64,000 bases of DNA from Saccharopolyspora_C sp047200635 (lineage in GTDB: Bacteria; Actinomycetota; Actinomycetes; Mycobacteriales; Pseudonocardiaceae): contig NZ_JBJZOI010000015.1 of assembly GCF_047200635.1 (NCBI RefSeq), forward strand, positions 1 to 64,000. Reading direction: 5' to 3'. Below are positions 1 through 8,592 of this stretch, piece after piece; position 1 is the first letter of the stretch, and every line of letters starts with the position of its first letter. The notes under the pieces were generated by a model that was not told the DNA's origin, ran no database searches, and worked only from the letters and a program-made list of their open reading frames with translations. A program made the translations under genes and the position numbers.

Positions 1-54
<54 letters not shown>

Positions 55-57
55 GCC

Positions 58-318
58 TCACTCGGCTTCCGGGACCTCGGCGGCGTCGTCGATCGTCTTC
101 TCCTTGGTCCGCTCGGCGGTGGAGAAGGTGTCCTGGACCTCGGTGAGGTGCTCGCGGACCAGGTGCGCCAGGTGCAGCGAGCGGTCGTAGGCCGCGCCCT
201 GCACCGTCGGCTGCGCCGCCGAGTCCCACTTCTCCTGCGCCCCGCACAGCGAGCACGCCTGGGTGCCGCCGGAGTGCTGGTAGTCGAGCTGCACGGGGTG
301 GATGCGCACGGTCGGCAC
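58..318 (-). CDS. Small conserved CxxC protein, function unknown
   Basis: This encodes about 86 residues from a GTG at 318, preceded by AGGGAG at good spacing. The frame is open further upstream to 450, but that part reads as low-complexity Arg/Pro sequence and I left it out. The protein has a CSLC motif (Cys-x-x-Cys) near residue 25, compatible with one half of a metal site, then a helical middle and an acidic Lys/Glu-rich tail ending in AEVPEAE. There is no signal peptide or membrane segment. It is the last gene of the minus-strand block and lies after two hairpins that separate it from the thioesterase gene, so it probably has its own promoter. I do not recognise a function. Confidence 0.6.
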   Translation of the reverse strand: MPTVRIHPVQLDYQHSGGTQACSLCGAQEKWDSAAQPTVQGAAYDRSLHLAHLVREHLTEVQDTFSTAERTKEKTIDDAAEVPEAE

Positions 319-495
319 GGCGGTCTCCCTGGGGTTCGGCGGTCCGTTCCGGAGCCGCCACCCTAACCCCGCGCGCCGCCCGGACCGGGCAGGCGACGAC
401 GGCTCGGCCCGGTGCCGGTCCGGGACGCGCGGGGCGGGTCCGGGCGGCACCGCCGCGAGGCCCAGCGGCTCCCCACGAGGGCCTCGTGGGGAACC

Positions 496-536
496 GTCCG
501 CACCCGCGCGGCACCGCCGGGGTCCCGGGTGCGGAC
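496..536 (-). terminator. Hairpin terminator after thioesterase gene
   Basis: A perfect 11-bp inverted repeat (496-506 with 526-536) starts two bases past the stop codon of the thioesterase gene. A second inverted repeat (470-480 with 482-492) follows immediately, giving a tandem pair. There is no U-tract, as is common in high-GC actinomycetes. Confidence 0.6.
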
Positions 537-538
537 GC

Positions 539-1327
539 TCAGGGAGTGCTCAGCGCCAGTTGGCGGGCCTGGCAGACGAGCCTGCCGGTGGAGTCGATGA
601 CGAGGGTGTCCTCGTCGAACCACTGGCCGTGCACGGCCTTGGACTCGACGACCAGCCGCAGCCAGCCGTTCGCGGGCCTCGCCCGCAGCAGGGCCGTGAG
701 CTGCACGGTCGGCGACCAGCCGAACCGGCCCAGGTTGAACGTGACGGGCATCGTCAGGTCCCCGGCGACCAGCGCGAACAGCAGGTCCGGCTGGCCCTGG
801 TGCGGCCGCGCCCACATCCGGAGCCGCAGCGGCCCCTCGGTGCTGCCGTGCAGGAATCCGGCGCCGCGCGGATCGAGCCGCATGTCGCAGGCCTTGGCGA
901 GGCCACCGGGCTGACCGGAGTCGGCGCTGGCGAGGTCCACCGCGTCCGGCGGCGGGTTCACCGGCATGTCGGGCAGGTCGGACCAGGCCGGTTGCTCGTC
1001 CGGCACGGTGCCGAGCGTGAGCGTGGCGTCCACGCAGGGCTGGCCCGCCTGCTCCAGCACGGCCCGGACCGCGGTGACGGTCCGGCCCACCTTGAGCCGC
1101 TCGGTGCGCAGCAGCACCGGGCCCACCTTCGGCGGGCGCAGGAACTGCGCGCTGACCGACAGCGGCTCCAGCGAGGTCTCGCCCACGGCCGCCCGGCTGA
1201 GCAGCGCCAGCAGGTGACCGCCGTGCGGGCGGTCGCCCACGGCCCAGTCCGGGTGCAGGTCGGCGACGTAGGTGCCGTCGCCGAGCGGGCGGACGGTGAG
1301 GGTGTCGAGGAAGGGGGTGTCGTTCAC
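539..1327 (-). CDS. Thioesterase family protein (double hotdog acyl-CoA thioesterase)
   Basis: The 262-residue product matches the 4HBT_3/TesB-like acyl-CoA thioesterase layout: two hotdog repeats in one chain. The first contains the DRPHGGHLLALLSRA segment (about residues 32-46), where the central hotdog helix sits over the active site, and the second spans roughly 140-262. Start is GTG at 1327. Likely role is hydrolysis of an acyl-CoA, but the substrate cannot be read from sequence. There is no signal peptide, so it should be cytosolic. It follows the sugar-isomerase-like gene by 91 bp, and that gap holds a TTACGTAA palindrome, so it may be separately transcribed. Confidence 0.8.
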   Translation of the reverse strand: MNDTPFLDTLTVRPLGDGTYVADLHPDWAVGDRPHGGHLLALLSRAAVGETSLEPLSVSAQFLRPPKVGPVLLRTERLKVGRTVTAVRAVLEQAGQPCVDATLTLGTVPDEQPAWSDLPDMPVNPPPDAVDLASADSGQPGGLAKACDMRLDPRGAGFLHGSTEGPLRLRMWARPHQGQPDLLFALVAGDLTMPVTFNLGRFGWSPTVQLTALLRARPANGWLRLVVESKAVHGQWFDEDTLVIDSTGRLVCQARQLALSTP

Positions 1328-1395
1328 GCGCGACCCGCGCAGTGCCGGCGTCGCTCCTGAGCGAGCGAAGCGCGAATCGTACTCATACTTCGATC

Positions 1396-1403
1396 TTACG
1401 TAA
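1396..1403. promoter_or_regulatory. TTACGTAA palindrome upstream of thioesterase gene
   Basis: A perfect 8-bp palindrome lies in the AT-richer 91-bp gap before the thioesterase start, about 70 bp upstream of it. It could be a regulator half-site pair or part of a promoter. A single short palindrome is weak evidence. Confidence 0.3.
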
Positions 1404-1418
1404 CGCGCCCGAAGTTGA

Positions 1419-2309
1419 TCACGACCCGGGGCGCGGCTCCGGCTCGTCGGAGCTCCCGGGCCCGCGCAGGTGCAGGCGGGCGAACACGAGCGACTCCGCG
1501 AGCAGCGCGGCGCGTTCCTGCTGGTTGCGAGCCTTGCGGCTGTTCACCTCCAGCACCACCGAACCGCCGAAGCCGTCGGCGGCCAGCAGCTCGCAGATCT
1601 CCGCGCACGGCTGGGTCCCGTGCCCCGGCACGAGATGTTCATCACGGGGCACCCCGGTCCCGTCGGCCAGGTGCACGTGCGCCAGCCGGTCCTGCATCCG
1701 CTTGTAGAGCTCCACCGCGTCCTCGTGCGCGGCGGCGGCGTGCGAGAGGTCCAGGGTGTAGCTGGGGTAACCGACCTCGGTCGGGTCCGGCGAGGGCCGG
1801 AACGCCGAGAGCCCGCTCGCCCGCCCTCCCCGCAACCGGTTCAACCTGTTCGGCGGCCGGATCGGGAACATGTTCTCCACCGCGACCCGGATGCCGCTGG
1901 TCTCCTCCAGCTCACCCACCAGCTCGCCGAAACCGTCGGCGTAGCGGCGCTGCCAGCGGAACGGCGGGTGCACCACCACGGTCGAGGCGCCCAGGTCGCT
2001 GGCCGCCACCACGGCCCGGCGCAACCGCTCCTCGGGCTCCGGGGACCACACCCGCTGCGTGATGAGCAGGCAGGGCGCGTGCACCGCCAGGATCGGCACC
2101 CCGTGCTCGCGGGAGAGCCGGTGCAGCGCGGGGACGTCCTGGCTGACCGCGTCCGCCCAGACCATCACCTCGACCCCGTCGAAGCCCAGGTCGGCGGCCA
2201 TCTCGAACGCCGCGCGGGCGGGCTGGGGCCACACCGACGCGCTGGAGAGGCCGACCGGGATCTCAACTCCGGACGGCTCGGTCGACCTCGTCTGCGGTTG
2301 CGGTGTCAT
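1419..2309 (-). CDS. Sugar phosphate isomerase/epimerase family protein (Rv0498-like)
   Basis: The 296-residue product is an AP-endonuclease-2/xylose-isomerase-type TIM barrel. Metal-binding and barrel landmarks are visible: GFDGVEVMVW (about 42-51), AVHAPC (about 75-80), VVVHPPF (about 111-117), a VAVENMF strand end (about 143-149), TLDLSHAAA, VHLADG and a C-terminal VLEVNSR strand, the usual Glu/Asp/His ligand sites. Substrate is unknown. M. tuberculosis carries a homologue (Rv0498) in the same position next to Rv0497, so the pairing is conserved. It lies 57 bp after the Rv0497-like membrane gene on the same strand and is probably cotranscribed. Confidence 0.8.
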   Translation of the reverse strand: MTPQPQTRSTEPSGVEIPVGLSSASVWPQPARAAFEMAADLGFDGVEVMVWADAVSQDVPALHRLSREHGVPILAVHAPCLLITQRVWSPEPEERLRRAVVAASDLGASTVVVHPPFRWQRRYADGFGELVGELEETSGIRVAVENMFPIRPPNRLNRLRGGRASGLSAFRPSPDPTEVGYPSYTLDLSHAAAAHEDAVELYKRMQDRLAHVHLADGTGVPRDEHLVPGHGTQPCAEICELLAADGFGGSVVLEVNSRKARNQQERAALLAESLVFARLHLRGPGSSDEPEPRPGS

Positions 2310-2366
2310 GTGCTGCCCCAGCGTCTCGCGCGCTCACCACCTGATGTCACCCCGGCGGGCCCGGCC

Positions 2367-3689
2367 TCACTGCCCGATCAGCAGCAGCGCGACGGGTGAC
2401 ACGGTGCAGATCAGCCCGACCAGCACCGCGAGCAGGATCGTCTGCAGATCGTCCGTGCGCAAGAACTTCCGCGCGATGAACACGAGGGCACCGGTGATCG
2501 CCAACGCGGCGACCAGCGCGGCGATCGGGATCGCCATCCACAGCCAGCGGAACGCGAACCACACGGCGCCACCGCACACCAGCCCGGCGCCGCCCTGCAG
2601 CGCCAGCACCAACCACTCCTTGCCGGTGGTCGGCCGGGACTCGTCCTCGTCCTCGTCGGCGTCCCCGGCCCGGTAGTCGTCGGCGTCCAACCCGGCGGGC
2701 AGCGCCTCGTCGTACTCGTCGTAGACGTCGTCGGCGTCGTAGACGTCATCCGCGTCGTAGCCCTCGCGGTACTGCCCGGCCCCGGCGTCCTCGGGGTAGT
2801 CGTCGTAGTCCTCGGCCGCCGGGTAGCCGCCGTCCTGCTGGCCGTAGTCGTCGTAGTCGTCGAAGTCGTACGGGTCGCCCGAGCGCTGCGGGGCCTCCGG
2901 CGCGCCCGGGTAGGCCATCATCGCGGTGCTCTCGGCGGCCGCGCTCTTGGCCTCGGCCTCTACCCGGGGCAACTGCTCGGTCGCGCCCTCCAGCGGGATC
3001 GAGCGGGTCGCCGGGTCCGGGGGCGGTGCGGGGGCCCTGGCGGGCAGGGCGGGCTGCTGGACGGTCATCTCCGCGTCCGAGGGGCCCGCGTCGGCGGGCT
3101 CGGGCGGCGCGGTGGCGCGCGGCGGGGCGCCGGCCGCGGCGAAGCGGCGGGCCCAGAAGCCCGCCCCCTGGCCGCGCTCCGGCTCGGCGGGCTGCTCGTC
3201 CTCCGGTTCGACCGGCTGCGGAGCGCCGGGCGGCGGCCCCGCCGCGGGCGGCGCGTGCGGCGCCGGCCGCTGCGGACCCGCGGTCGGCGGACCGCCGTAC
3301 GCGGCCGGCGGCTGCGCGGCCGGCGGCGGACCCGCGGGCGACTGGGCGGCAGGAGGCTGCCCGGCAGGAGGCTGCGCGGCCGGCGTCTGGGCGGCCGGCG
3401 TTTGGGCGGCCGGAGGCTGCGCGGCGGGCGGCGGCGAGGCCGCGGGCTGCGGGCCGGTGCCCTGCGGGGCCTGCCCGGCGGTGTCCTCGGCCTCCTCCGG
3501 CTTGATCGCGCGCATGGTGCCGCTGTCCGAGAGCACCCGGTCGATGATCGCCTGCGGAGCGGTTTCGCTCGGGTCCTCGGCTCGCCTGCGTCGCCTGTGC
3601 GCGCTGCGCTGGGAGCCACCGCCGTACTCGGCGAGCAGCTCCGCGACGGTGCGCTGGCTCGGGTGCTCGGACCCGCTGTCCCGACTCAT
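2367..3689 (-). CDS. Rv0497-like membrane protein with Pro/Ala-rich and acidic linker
   Basis: A 440-residue protein starting at ATG 3689, with GGTGGA just upstream. An N-terminal TVAELLAEYG motif is followed by an Arg-rich RRRRRAED patch. About 80-300 is low-complexity Pro/Ala/Gln sequence with near-repeats of PAAQTPAAQPP, and about 300-350 is Asp/Tyr/Glu-rich. The last 90 residues carry three membrane helices, starting at about GKEWLVLALQGGAG. This is the layout of the mycobacterial Rv0497 membrane protein. The start codon overlaps the stop of the ppx-family gene (ATGA), so the two are translationally coupled. Function is unknown; a tether between the membrane and something bound by the N-terminal motif is only a guess. 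Confidence 0.75.
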   Translation of the reverse strand: MSRDSGSEHPSQRTVAELLAEYGGGSQRSAHRRRRRAEDPSETAPQAIIDRVLSDSGTMRAIKPEEAEDTAGQAPQGTGPQPAASPPPAAQPPAAQTPAAQTPAAQPPAGQPPAAQSPAGPPPAAQPPAAYGGPPTAGPQRPAPHAPPAAGPPPGAPQPVEPEDEQPAEPERGQGAGFWARRFAAAGAPPRATAPPEPADAGPSDAEMTVQQPALPARAPAPPPDPATRSIPLEGATEQLPRVEAEAKSAAAESTAMMAYPGAPEAPQRSGDPYDFDDYDDYGQQDGGYPAAEDYDDYPEDAGAGQYREGYDADDVYDADDVYDEYDEALPAGLDADDYRAGDADEDEDESRPTTGKEWLVLALQGGAGLVCGGAVWFAFRWLWMAIPIAALVAALAITGALVFIARKFLRTDDLQTILLAVLVGLICTVSPVALLLIGQ

Positions 3690-4744
3690 CGATTCCACCG
3701 TGCCCCGTCGTGGGCTTGCAGTCCAGTTCCCCGGTCCGCGTCCAACCCGTTCGCGGACGGCGGCTCCGCGTCGGACGACCCGGGTTCGGTGCGGGTCCGC
3801 ATGGCAGTGTGGTCCTCTCCGTTGGCGTGGTCCAGCCGCCGGAGGATGACTCCTTCCCGCAGCGCCCACGGGCAGATGTCCAGTTCAGCGACCCCCAGCG
3901 CCCGCATCACCGCCTCCGCGACGAGCGCCCCGCTGATCAGCTGGTGCGAGCGCGCGCTGCTCACCCCGTCCAGCCCGGCCAGGTCGGCCGCGGACATCCG
4001 GGTGATGAACGACAGCAGCTGCCGCAACCCCGTTTCGGTGAGGGTGCGCCGCACCCGGGGGCCGGCCGAGGCGGGTGAAGCACCGGTCAGCCGCGCCAGC
4101 GAGCGGAAGGTCTTGGAGGTGGCCACGGCGCGATCCGGTCCGCCGCTCTTGCGGAACCGCTTCGCCGTCGGCGCGAGCTGCTCGTCCAGCCACTCCCTCA
4201 GCTCGGCCACCTGCCGCTTGCTCGGCGGGTCCTGGGGCAGCCTGGTGCGGGCGACGCGCCCGGCGCCCAGCGGGAGCGAGGCCGCGAGGTCGGGCTGCTC
4301 GTCGATGCCCAGCGCCAGCTCCAGCGAGCCGCCGCCGATGTCGAGCAGCAGCAACCTGCCCGCGGACCACCCGTACCAGCGGCGGGCGGCCAGGAAGGTC
4401 AACCGCGCTTCCTGCTCGCCGGAGAGCACCCGCAGCTCCACGCCCGTCTCCTCGCGCACGCGCGCGAGCACCTCGGCCGCGTTGTCGGCCTCGCGAATCG
4501 CGGAGGTCGCGAAGGCCAGCAGCTCCTCGCAACCGGACTGCTCGGCGGCCTGCGCCACCCCGGCGACCGTGCCGACGAGCGCGTCGGCGTCGCGGTCGGC
4601 GAGCAGGCCGTCGGCACCGATCCGCTCGGCCAGCCGCAGCACGGACTTCTCCGATGTCATCGGGGTCGGATGGGCACCACGATGCGCGTCCACCACGAGC
4701 AGGTGGACGGTGTTGGATCCGACGTCGAGCACCCCTAGGCGCAT
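3686..4744 (-). CDS. ppx: Ppx/GppA phosphatase family protein (exopolyphosphatase)
   Basis: The 352-residue protein begins MRLGVLDVGSNTVHLLVVDA at ATG 4744. It has the ASKHA phosphate-1 loop (DVGSNT, residues 7-12), the FATSAIREA segment typical of Ppx/GppA, and the phosphate-2 loop LLDIGGGSLELALG. It lacks the C-terminal HD extension of long GppA enzymes, like the short actinobacterial Ppx1 (Rv0496). Expected reaction is removal of terminal phosphate from polyphosphate or pppGpp. The frame is open far upstream but only as antisense-like sequence. Placement after senX3-regX3 fits a phosphate-metabolism role. Confidence 0.85.
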   Translation of the reverse strand: MRLGVLDVGSNTVHLLVVDAHRGAHPTPMTSEKSVLRLAERIGADGLLADRDADALVGTVAGVAQAAEQSGCEELLAFATSAIREADNAAEVLARVREETGVELRVLSGEQEARLTFLAARRWYGWSAGRLLLLDIGGGSLELALGIDEQPDLAASLPLGAGRVARTRLPQDPPSKRQVAELREWLDEQLAPTAKRFRKSGGPDRAVATSKTFRSLARLTGASPASAGPRVRRTLTETGLRQLLSFITRMSAADLAGLDGVSSARSHQLISGALVAEAVMRALGVAELDICPWALREGVILRRLDHANGEDHTAMRTRTEPGSSDAEPPSANGLDADRGTGLQAHDGARWNR

Positions 4745-4906
4745 GGCCGACAACGTTACCGGCCGCGACCGGACCCCCGGGGTGGGTGGGTGCCGGGAAG
4801 CGGCCCGCGGTCGGGCGGTCCCCCGTCGCCCGTGCTCGCGCCCGGCCGCGCGGCCGGGTCGGGCGCCGTGATCCGCGCTCGCGGACGGGCGGCGCGGGTT
4901 CCGCCA

Positions 4907-4933
4907 CCCGGCCCCGCGCGGGGCGGGGCCGGG
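4907..4933 (-). terminator. Hairpin after regX3
   Basis: A perfect 11-bp stem (4907-4917 with 4923-4933) and 5-base loop lies 8 bases past the regX3 stop codon, in the 197-bp gap before ppx. It could terminate or attenuate the senX3-regX3 transcript. Confidence 0.55.
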
Positions 4934-4941
4934 GCAGGTGG

Positions 4942-5622
4942 TCAGACCTCGAACTTGTAACCGAGACCCCGGACGGTCACGAGGTACTGCGGCTCCGCGG
5001 GGTCCGGCTCCAACTTGGAGCGCAGCCGCTTCACGTGGACGTCGAGGGTCTTGGTGTCGCCGACGTAGTCGGCGCCCCACACCCGGTCGATCAGCTGGCC
5101 GCGGGTGAGCACCCGGCCCACGTTGCGCAGCAGGTACTCCAGCAGGTCGAACTCCTTCAGCGGCAGGCTGATCTCGGCGCCGGAGACGGTCACCACGTGC
5201 CGCTCCACGTCCATCCGCACCGGGCCCGCCTCCAGCACCTGCGGCTGCGCGTCCTCGGCCTCTCCGCCCCGGCGCAGCACCGCGCGCACCCGCGCGATCA
5301 GCTCCCGCGCCGAGTAGGGCTTGGTGACGTAGTCGTCGGCGCCGAGCTCGAGCCCGACCACCTTGTCGATCTCGCTGTCGCGCGCCGTCACCATGATCAC
5401 GGGAACGGCGGAGCGCTGCCGCAGCTGCTTGCACACGTCGGTGCCGCTCATCCCGGGAAGCATCAGGTCCAGCAGCACGATGTCCGCGCCGTTGCGGTCG
5501 AACTCGTCCAGCGCGTCCTGACCGGTCGTCGCGACCGCGGCGGTGAACCCCTCCTTGCGCAGCAGGAACGCCAACGGGTCTGCGAAGGACTCCTCGTCCT
5601 CCACGATCAGCACCCTGGTCAC
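4942..5622 (-). CDS. regX3: Response regulator RegX3
   Basis: A 226-residue OmpR/PhoB-type response regulator. The receiver domain has the acidic pair at residues 8-10, phosphoacceptor Asp52 in LLDLMLP, Thr79 and Lys101 (VTKPYS). The winged-helix DNA-binding domain starts near residue 125 and ends with the VRGLGYKFEV signature. Start is GTG at 5622, overlapping the senX3 stop by 4 bases (GTGA). Together with SenX3 it forms the phosphate-starvation system of mycobacteria and corynebacteria; its targets are usually phosphate uptake and scavenging genes. Identification rests on sequence and on the senX3-regX3-ppx order. Confidence 0.95.
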   Translation of the reverse strand: MTRVLIVEDEESFADPLAFLLRKEGFTAAVATTGQDALDEFDRNGADIVLLDLMLPGMSGTDVCKQLRQRSAVPVIMVTARDSEIDKVVGLELGADDYVTKPYSARELIARVRAVLRRGGEAEDAQPQVLEAGPVRMDVERHVVTVSGAEISLPLKEFDLLEYLLRNVGRVLTRGQLIDRVWGADYVGDTKTLDVHVKRLRSKLEPDPAEPQYLVTVRGLGYKFEV

Positions 5623-6917
5623 CGGACTCCTCCCGTTTCGACGGTTGCGACCCCGTCCGCCCTGTCGATCCCGGGCCGGGTCTGGTCCCGGCCCCGCTCA
5701 GCCCCCGCGTCGCCCCCGGCCCGGCCGGAAGCGGTGCGCTCCGGCTCGCCCCGCGCGGTGCCCTCGGCACCGGATCCCGCGTCAGCGCCCTCGGAATCGG
5801 AGCCGTGCCGCGGTACCCGGAGGGTGAACGTGGAGCCGGTGCCGAGCCTGCTCCACAGCTTCACCTCACCGCCGTGGTTGGCGGCGACGTGCTTGACGAT
5901 GGCCAGCCCGAGCCCGGTCCCGCCGGTGGCCCTGGAGCGGGCCGGGTCGACGCGGAAGAACCGCTCGAACACCCGCTGCTGGTGCTGCGGGTCGATGCCG
6001 ATGCCCCGGTCCGTCACCGCGATCTCCACGAAGTCGCCGACCATCCGGCGGCTCACCGAGACCGGGGAGCCGGGCGGGGAGTAGGACACCGCGTTGTCGA
6101 TGAGGTTGCTCAGGGCCGTCACGAGCAGCGTGCGGTCCCCGTCGAGCAGCAGCCCGCTGGGCTCGTCGAGCGCGATCTCGATGCCCGCGGACTCGGCCGC
6201 GATGCCGGAGCGCCCGAGCGCCTCCTCCACGACCGCGTCGACCTCGACGGTGTTCAGCTCCGGCAGGCGCTCGGCGCCCTGGAGCCGGGACAGCGCGATG
6301 AGCTCGGAGACCAGCGTCCCCAGCCGGGTGGACTCGTGCAGGATCTTGCCGGAGAAGCGGCGCACCTCCTCGGCGTCGTCGGAGGCGTCGATCACCGCCT
6401 CGGCCAGCAGCGCCAGGGCCCCCACCGGGGTCTTGAGCTCGTGCGAGACGTTGGCGACGAAGTCCCGCCGGGTCGCCTCCAGCCGGACCGCGTCCGACTC
6501 GTCGCCCGCGTCGACGACGGCGAAGCCGTCCCCGAGCGGGCGCACCTCGCCCAGCACGGCCGACGGGCCGCGCCCGCGCAGCGCGGTGCGCGCCGGCGGC
6601 GAGAGGTCCACGGGAGTCGGCTCGCCGGTGTCCAGGGCCCGCTCGGCGGCGGCGCGGGCGCGGTGGTCGGCCCGGCTGTCCCGGACGAAGCCGAGTTCGT
6701 CGGCGCGCGGGTTGTGCAGCACCACGTCGCCGAAGCGGTTGAGCACGACGATGCCGTTGTTGGTGCTGTGCACGAGGCGTTGCAGCAGTTCCGCGACGGT
6801 CGGCCCGGCGGGTCGCTTCAGCTCGCGGTGCCGCGCCGTCCGGGCGGCCAGGTACCCGGCCGCTCCACCGATCGCCAGCAACCCGATGATCAGGGCGCTA
6901 TAGCCCAATGCGGTCAC
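5619..6917 (-). CDS. senX3: Sensor histidine kinase SenX3
   Basis: A 432-residue membrane kinase with one N-terminal transmembrane helix (about 5-24), a PAS-like region (about 50-140), the HisKA domain with NVSHELKTP (phosphoacceptor His159), and HATPase boxes LSNLIDNAVSYS, DRGIGI and GGTGLGLAI. The last 60 residues form a charged, low-complexity tail beyond the usual end of the family. Start is GTG at 6917; no strong ribosome site is seen. It sits upstream of and overlaps regX3. A direct-repeat PHO-box-like element lies 84-123 bp upstream, consistent with autoregulation by RegX3. Confidence 0.95.
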   Translation of the reverse strand: MTALGYSALIIGLLAIGGAAGYLAARTARHRELKRPAGPTVAELLQRLVHSTNNGIVVLNRFGDVVLHNPRADELGFVRDSRADHRARAAAERALDTGEPTPVDLSPPARTALRGRGPSAVLGEVRPLGDGFAVVDAGDESDAVRLEATRRDFVANVSHELKTPVGALALLAEAVIDASDDAEEVRRFSGKILHESTRLGTLVSELIALSRLQGAERLPELNTVEVDAVVEEALGRSGIAAESAGIEIALDEPSGLLLDGDRTLLVTALSNLIDNAVSYSPPGSPVSVSRRMVGDFVEIAVTDRGIGIDPQHQQRVFERFFRVDPARSRATGGTGLGLAIVKHVAANHGGEVKLWSRLGTGSTFTLRVPRHGSDSEGADAGSGAEGTARGEPERTASGRAGGDAGAERGRDQTRPGIDRADGVATVETGGVR

Positions 6918-7000
6918 GTCTGCATCGTAAGCAGGGAGACGCGGGGGAGGACCAGTCCGCGAGCGCGATCCGTGACACCCGCGACATGAATCGGGCGGTT

Positions 7001-7040
7001 CTTCACCCTCGATTCACCCGGAAGTGTGGCCTGGTTCAGC
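7001..7040. promoter_or_regulatory. PHO-box-like 11-bp direct repeats upstream of senX3
   Basis: CTTCACC at 7001, ATTCACC at 7012 and GTTCAGC at 7034 are spaced 11 and 22 bases apart, so all sit on an 11-bp phase. This is the arrangement known for PhoP/RegX3-type boxes (GTTCACC-like units every 11 bp). It lies between gpm and senX3 and about 84-123 bp upstream of the senX3 start, suggesting autoregulation. The repeats read on the strand opposite to senX3. Confidence 0.6.
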
Positions 7041-7127
7041 TGCGGAACCGCCGGAGCCCACGGACGTGCCGGCGGCGGCGACTCCGAACGAGCCGGGGCC
7101 TACTTCCAGGTGACCCCCGGACGACGA

Positions 7128-7159
7128 CGCCCCGCCCCCGGGCGGCCGGGAGCGGGGCG
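7128..7159 (-). terminator. Possible terminator after gpmA
   Basis: A 7-bp stem CGCCCCG/CGGGGCG (7128-7134 with 7153-7159) lies 17 bases past the gpmA stop codon, with a GC-rich loop that can extend the pairing. Moderate support. Confidence 0.4.
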
Positions 7160-7175
7160 AGCGCGGCCGGGCCGA

Positions 7176-7922
7176 TCAGCGGCCCTGGTTGGCCACCGCG
7201 GCCGCGGCCGCCGCGGCGGCGTCCGGGTCCAGGTAGGTGCCGCCCGGGTTCACCGGGGAGAGCTGCTCGTCGAGGTCGTAGCGCAGCGGGATGCCGGTCG
7301 GGATGTTCAGGCCCGCGATGTCGGCGTCGGAGATCCCGTCGAGGTGCTTCACCAGCGCGCGCAGCGAGTTGCCGTGCGCGGCGACCAGCACCGTCCGCCC
7401 CGCCCGCAGGTCCGGCACGATCGCGCTCTCCCAGTACGGCAGCAGCCGGGCCACCACGTCCTTGAGGCACTCGGTGCGCGGCATCTCGGCGCCCAGGTCC
7501 GCGTAGCGCGGGTCGCCCTCCTGGCTGTACTCGTCCGCCGGGTCGATCTCCGGCGGCGGGGTGTCGTAGGAGCGGCGCCAGAGCATGAACTGCTCCTTGC
7601 CGTAGGCCTCCAGGGTCTGCTTCTTGTTCTTGCCCTGCAGCGCGCCGTAGTGCCGCTCGTTGAGCCGCCAGTCCCGGCGGACCGGGATCCAGTGCCGGTC
7701 GGCCCCGTCCAGCGCGAGGTTGGCGGTGGTGATGGCCCGGCGCAGCAGGGAGGTGTGCAGCACGTCGGGCAGCACCCCGGACTCGCGCAGCAGGTCGCCA
7801 CCGCGCCGCGCCTCGTCCGCGCCCTTGTCCGAGAGGGGCACGTCGACCCAGCCGGTGAACAGGTTCTCGGCGTTCCAGGTGCTCTCGCCGTGTCGCAGCA
7901 ATACCAGAGTCCCGACAGTCAT
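7176..7922 (-). CDS. gpmA: 2,3-bisphosphoglycerate-dependent phosphoglycerate mutase
   Basis: A 248-residue cofactor-dependent phosphoglycerate mutase, interconverting 3- and 2-phosphoglycerate in glycolysis and gluconeogenesis. The catalytic LLRHGES motif places phospho-His at residue 11. LNERHYGALQG and the second active-site His in VAAHGNSLRAL are present, and the length is normal for the family. The C-terminus ends in an Ala run. Start is ATG 7922. The gene lies between the YbjN gene and senX3 as gpm1 does in M. tuberculosis, but here an 833-bp gap separates it from the YbjN gene, so it probably has its own promoter. Confidence 0.95.
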   Translation of the reverse strand: MTVGTLVLLRHGESTWNAENLFTGWVDVPLSDKGADEARRGGDLLRESGVLPDVLHTSLLRRAITTANLALDGADRHWIPVRRDWRLNERHYGALQGKNKKQTLEAYGKEQFMLWRRSYDTPPPEIDPADEYSQEGDPRYADLGAEMPRTECLKDVVARLLPYWESAIVPDLRAGRTVLVAAHGNSLRALVKHLDGISDADIAGLNIPTGIPLRYDLDEQLSPVNPGGTYLDPDAAAAAAAAVANQGR

Positions 7923-8259
7923 GGGCTCAGGCTATGCGAGCCGCTCCGGGCGACGCGGCCCACCGCCCGGGCCGCGGCGGCGGTCCGGGCCGTTCCGCCG
8001 GGCCGCCGGAGGCGTCCGGCACGACCGGACCAGTGCTGCGCCGAACGGACGCATCCGGACCGCCCCGCACCGGGGCCTCGGCTCGGCTCGAGCGAGGGCC
8101 GTCCGGCTGCGCGGCGCCGCTGGACCCCGCACGTAGATCACTCAGAGCAGCACGCCACCGTTTCGGGTGATGATCTTCGGGTGAGCCTCGTTGCTGGCAG
8201 CGGCCCCGCGAATCGGTTGTGGTCGTCACCCGACGGTTATGTATTCACCGTGGCGTTGT

Positions 8260-8273
8260 GACACTAAAGTGTC
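8260..8273. promoter_or_regulatory. GACACT-AA-AGTGTC palindromic site
   Basis: A perfect 6+6 inverted repeat with a 2-base centre lies in the AT-richer part of the gap upstream of gpmA. Size and symmetry fit a dimeric regulator site such as a TetR- or GntR-type operator. The regulator is unknown. Confidence 0.4.
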
Positions 8274-8457
8274 GTCGCTCACATTTGGGGGCGCTATACC
8301 GACGGGAATAATCCACCACGTTACCGCCGGTGAGTAAGATCACTCGTATGGAGTAAAGGTTCGGACTTGTGGCCAGTGCGTGACTCTGCGAAGTTGACAC
8401 TGCTCTCGCGGATCGGCTCCCACGCACTCCCCGATCCATGCGGGAGCGAGATGAAGA

Positions 8458-8487
8458 GCGTGGTTCGTCTCCCCCGTCGAACCACGC
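8458..8487. repeat. Perfect 10-bp inverted repeat
   Basis: The arms GCGTGGTTCG (8458-8467) and CGAACCACGC (8478-8487) flank a 10-base pyrimidine-rich loop. It may be a terminator or the stem of an untranslated RNA. Confidence 0.5.
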
Positions 8488-8547
8488 CCCGCCGGGCCCC
8501 GGGTGCCCCCCGCCCACTGGGCCCGCTGGCGGGAACCTCACGCGCGT

Positions 8548-8592
8548 GGGGCGGTTCGAGCTCGCGACTCCCCCTCTCTCCCGAACCGCCCC
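8548..8592. repeat. Perfect 11-bp inverted repeat
   Basis: The arms GGGGCGGTTCG (8548-8558) and CGAACCGCCCC (8582-8592) flank a 23-base loop. The inner GGTTCG/CGAACC core resembles the neighbouring repeat at 8458-8487, so the two hairpins may share a function or origin. Confidence 0.5.
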
